Shown here piece after piece: positions 6,215 to 6,266 of a DNA stretch of 6,266 nt. The position numbers were made by a program, and so were the translations under genes. A model generated the notes under the pieces. The model was not told where the DNA came from and did not search any database. It saw nothing but the letters and a program-made list of their open reading frames with translations. Positions within the stretch are counted from its first letter, which is position 1. Each line of letters starts with the position of its first letter. Location: NCBI GenBank assembly GCA_944359735.1, contig CALVTA010000105.1, positions 1 to 6,266 on the forward strand, in the 5' to 3' direction. The stretch is from an uncultured Bacilli bacterium (GTDB lineage Bacteria > Bacillota_I > Bacilli_A > RF39 > UBA660).

Positions 6215-6243
6215 ATTATAAATTTTGATTATATAAACAACAA
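6215..6243 (-). promoter_or_regulatory. Promoter of the recombinase-mob unit
   Basis: Reading the minus strand, TTGTTG (6238-6243) and a perfect TATAAT (6215-6220) are separated by 17 bases. The -35 box matches consensus at only three of six positions. Transcription would begin near 6208, giving a leader of about 100 bases that contains the terminator hairpin. In some elements of this class the recombinase promoter is completed only when the ends join in the circular form; that cannot be judged here. Confidence 0.6.
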
Positions 6244-6266
6244 ATTATTCTTAACCTTTTCTCATA

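Larger units (their letters stand above)
95..6243. mobile_element. Putative integrative mobilizable element with leuS as cargo
   Basis: A large serine recombinase and a MobV relaxase lie head to tail on the minus strand, with a structured intergenic region suitable for oriT. That combination is the core of Tn4451-like integrative mobilizable elements, in which the recombinase excises and inserts the element and the relaxase lets a helper conjugation system mobilise it. leuS with its own promoter and attenuator occupies the opposite strand, converging on mob with only 15 bases between the stop codons. That close fit, with a shared bidirectional terminator, suggests the three genes evolved as a unit. 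The coordinates given run from the leuS promoter to the recombinase promoter. The true ends, attL and attR, are not identified. The alternative is that the element ends near 2741 and leuS belongs to the host chromosome. Confidence 0.5.

Noticed and set aside
6191..6215. tRNA fragment as an attachment site, suggested by GTTCGGCAAGC
   Set aside because: No acceptor stem, anticodon arm or conserved T-loop can be built around it.
1..6266. CRISPR array, tandem repeats or insertion sequence
   Set aside because: No regularly spaced direct repeats, DDE transposase or terminal inverted repeats of an insertion sequence are visible.

Overview
The window is AT-rich DNA with Bacillota/Mycoplasmatota-like features. 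It has strong AGGAGG-type ribosome binding sites, UUA as the main leucine codon, TTGACA/TATAAT promoters, TGG for tryptophan and TGA read as a stop. No ribosomal RNA, tRNA or taxon-specific gene is present, so a finer placement is not supported.

Layout. Positions 1-94 carry no gene. A strong promoter (95-123) then drives a leader RNA that encodes a 30-residue peptide with seven UUA leucine codons (149-241) and ends in an intrinsic terminator (269-311). Behind it lies leuS, a complete leucyl-tRNA synthetase of 803 residues (330-2741). The leader contains three mutually exclusive pairings: a 1:2 hairpin that includes the leucine codons, a 2:3 antiterminator and a 3:4 terminator. This is the architecture of a trp-type, ribosome-mediated attenuator that reads leucyl-tRNA charging. 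A bidirectional terminator separates leuS from two genes on the minus strand: a MobV/Mob_Pre relaxase (2757-4076) and, upstream of it, a large serine recombinase (4268-6106). The 190 bases between these two genes are dense with inverted repeats and probably contain oriT. The recombinase has its own promoter (6215-6243) and a terminator hairpin inside its 5' leader (6128-6179).

Interpretation. A large serine recombinase plus a MobV relaxase is the core of small integrative mobilizable elements such as the Tn4451 family. leuS sits where such elements carry cargo. The most attractive reading is a mobile, auxiliary leucyl-tRNA synthetase that is switched on when leucyl-tRNA runs low, for example when an inhibitor blocks the host enzyme. 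Known parallels are the auxiliary indolmycin-resistant TrpRS of Streptomyces, controlled by a Trp leader peptide, the plasmid-borne mupirocin-resistant IleRS, and the LeuRS encoded with agrocin 84. The attenuator and both mobility genes are seen directly. That leuS is cargo, that it is a second copy, and that it confers resistance are inferences. The main alternative is that the element sits next to the host's only leuS. The element boundaries cannot be fixed from this window.
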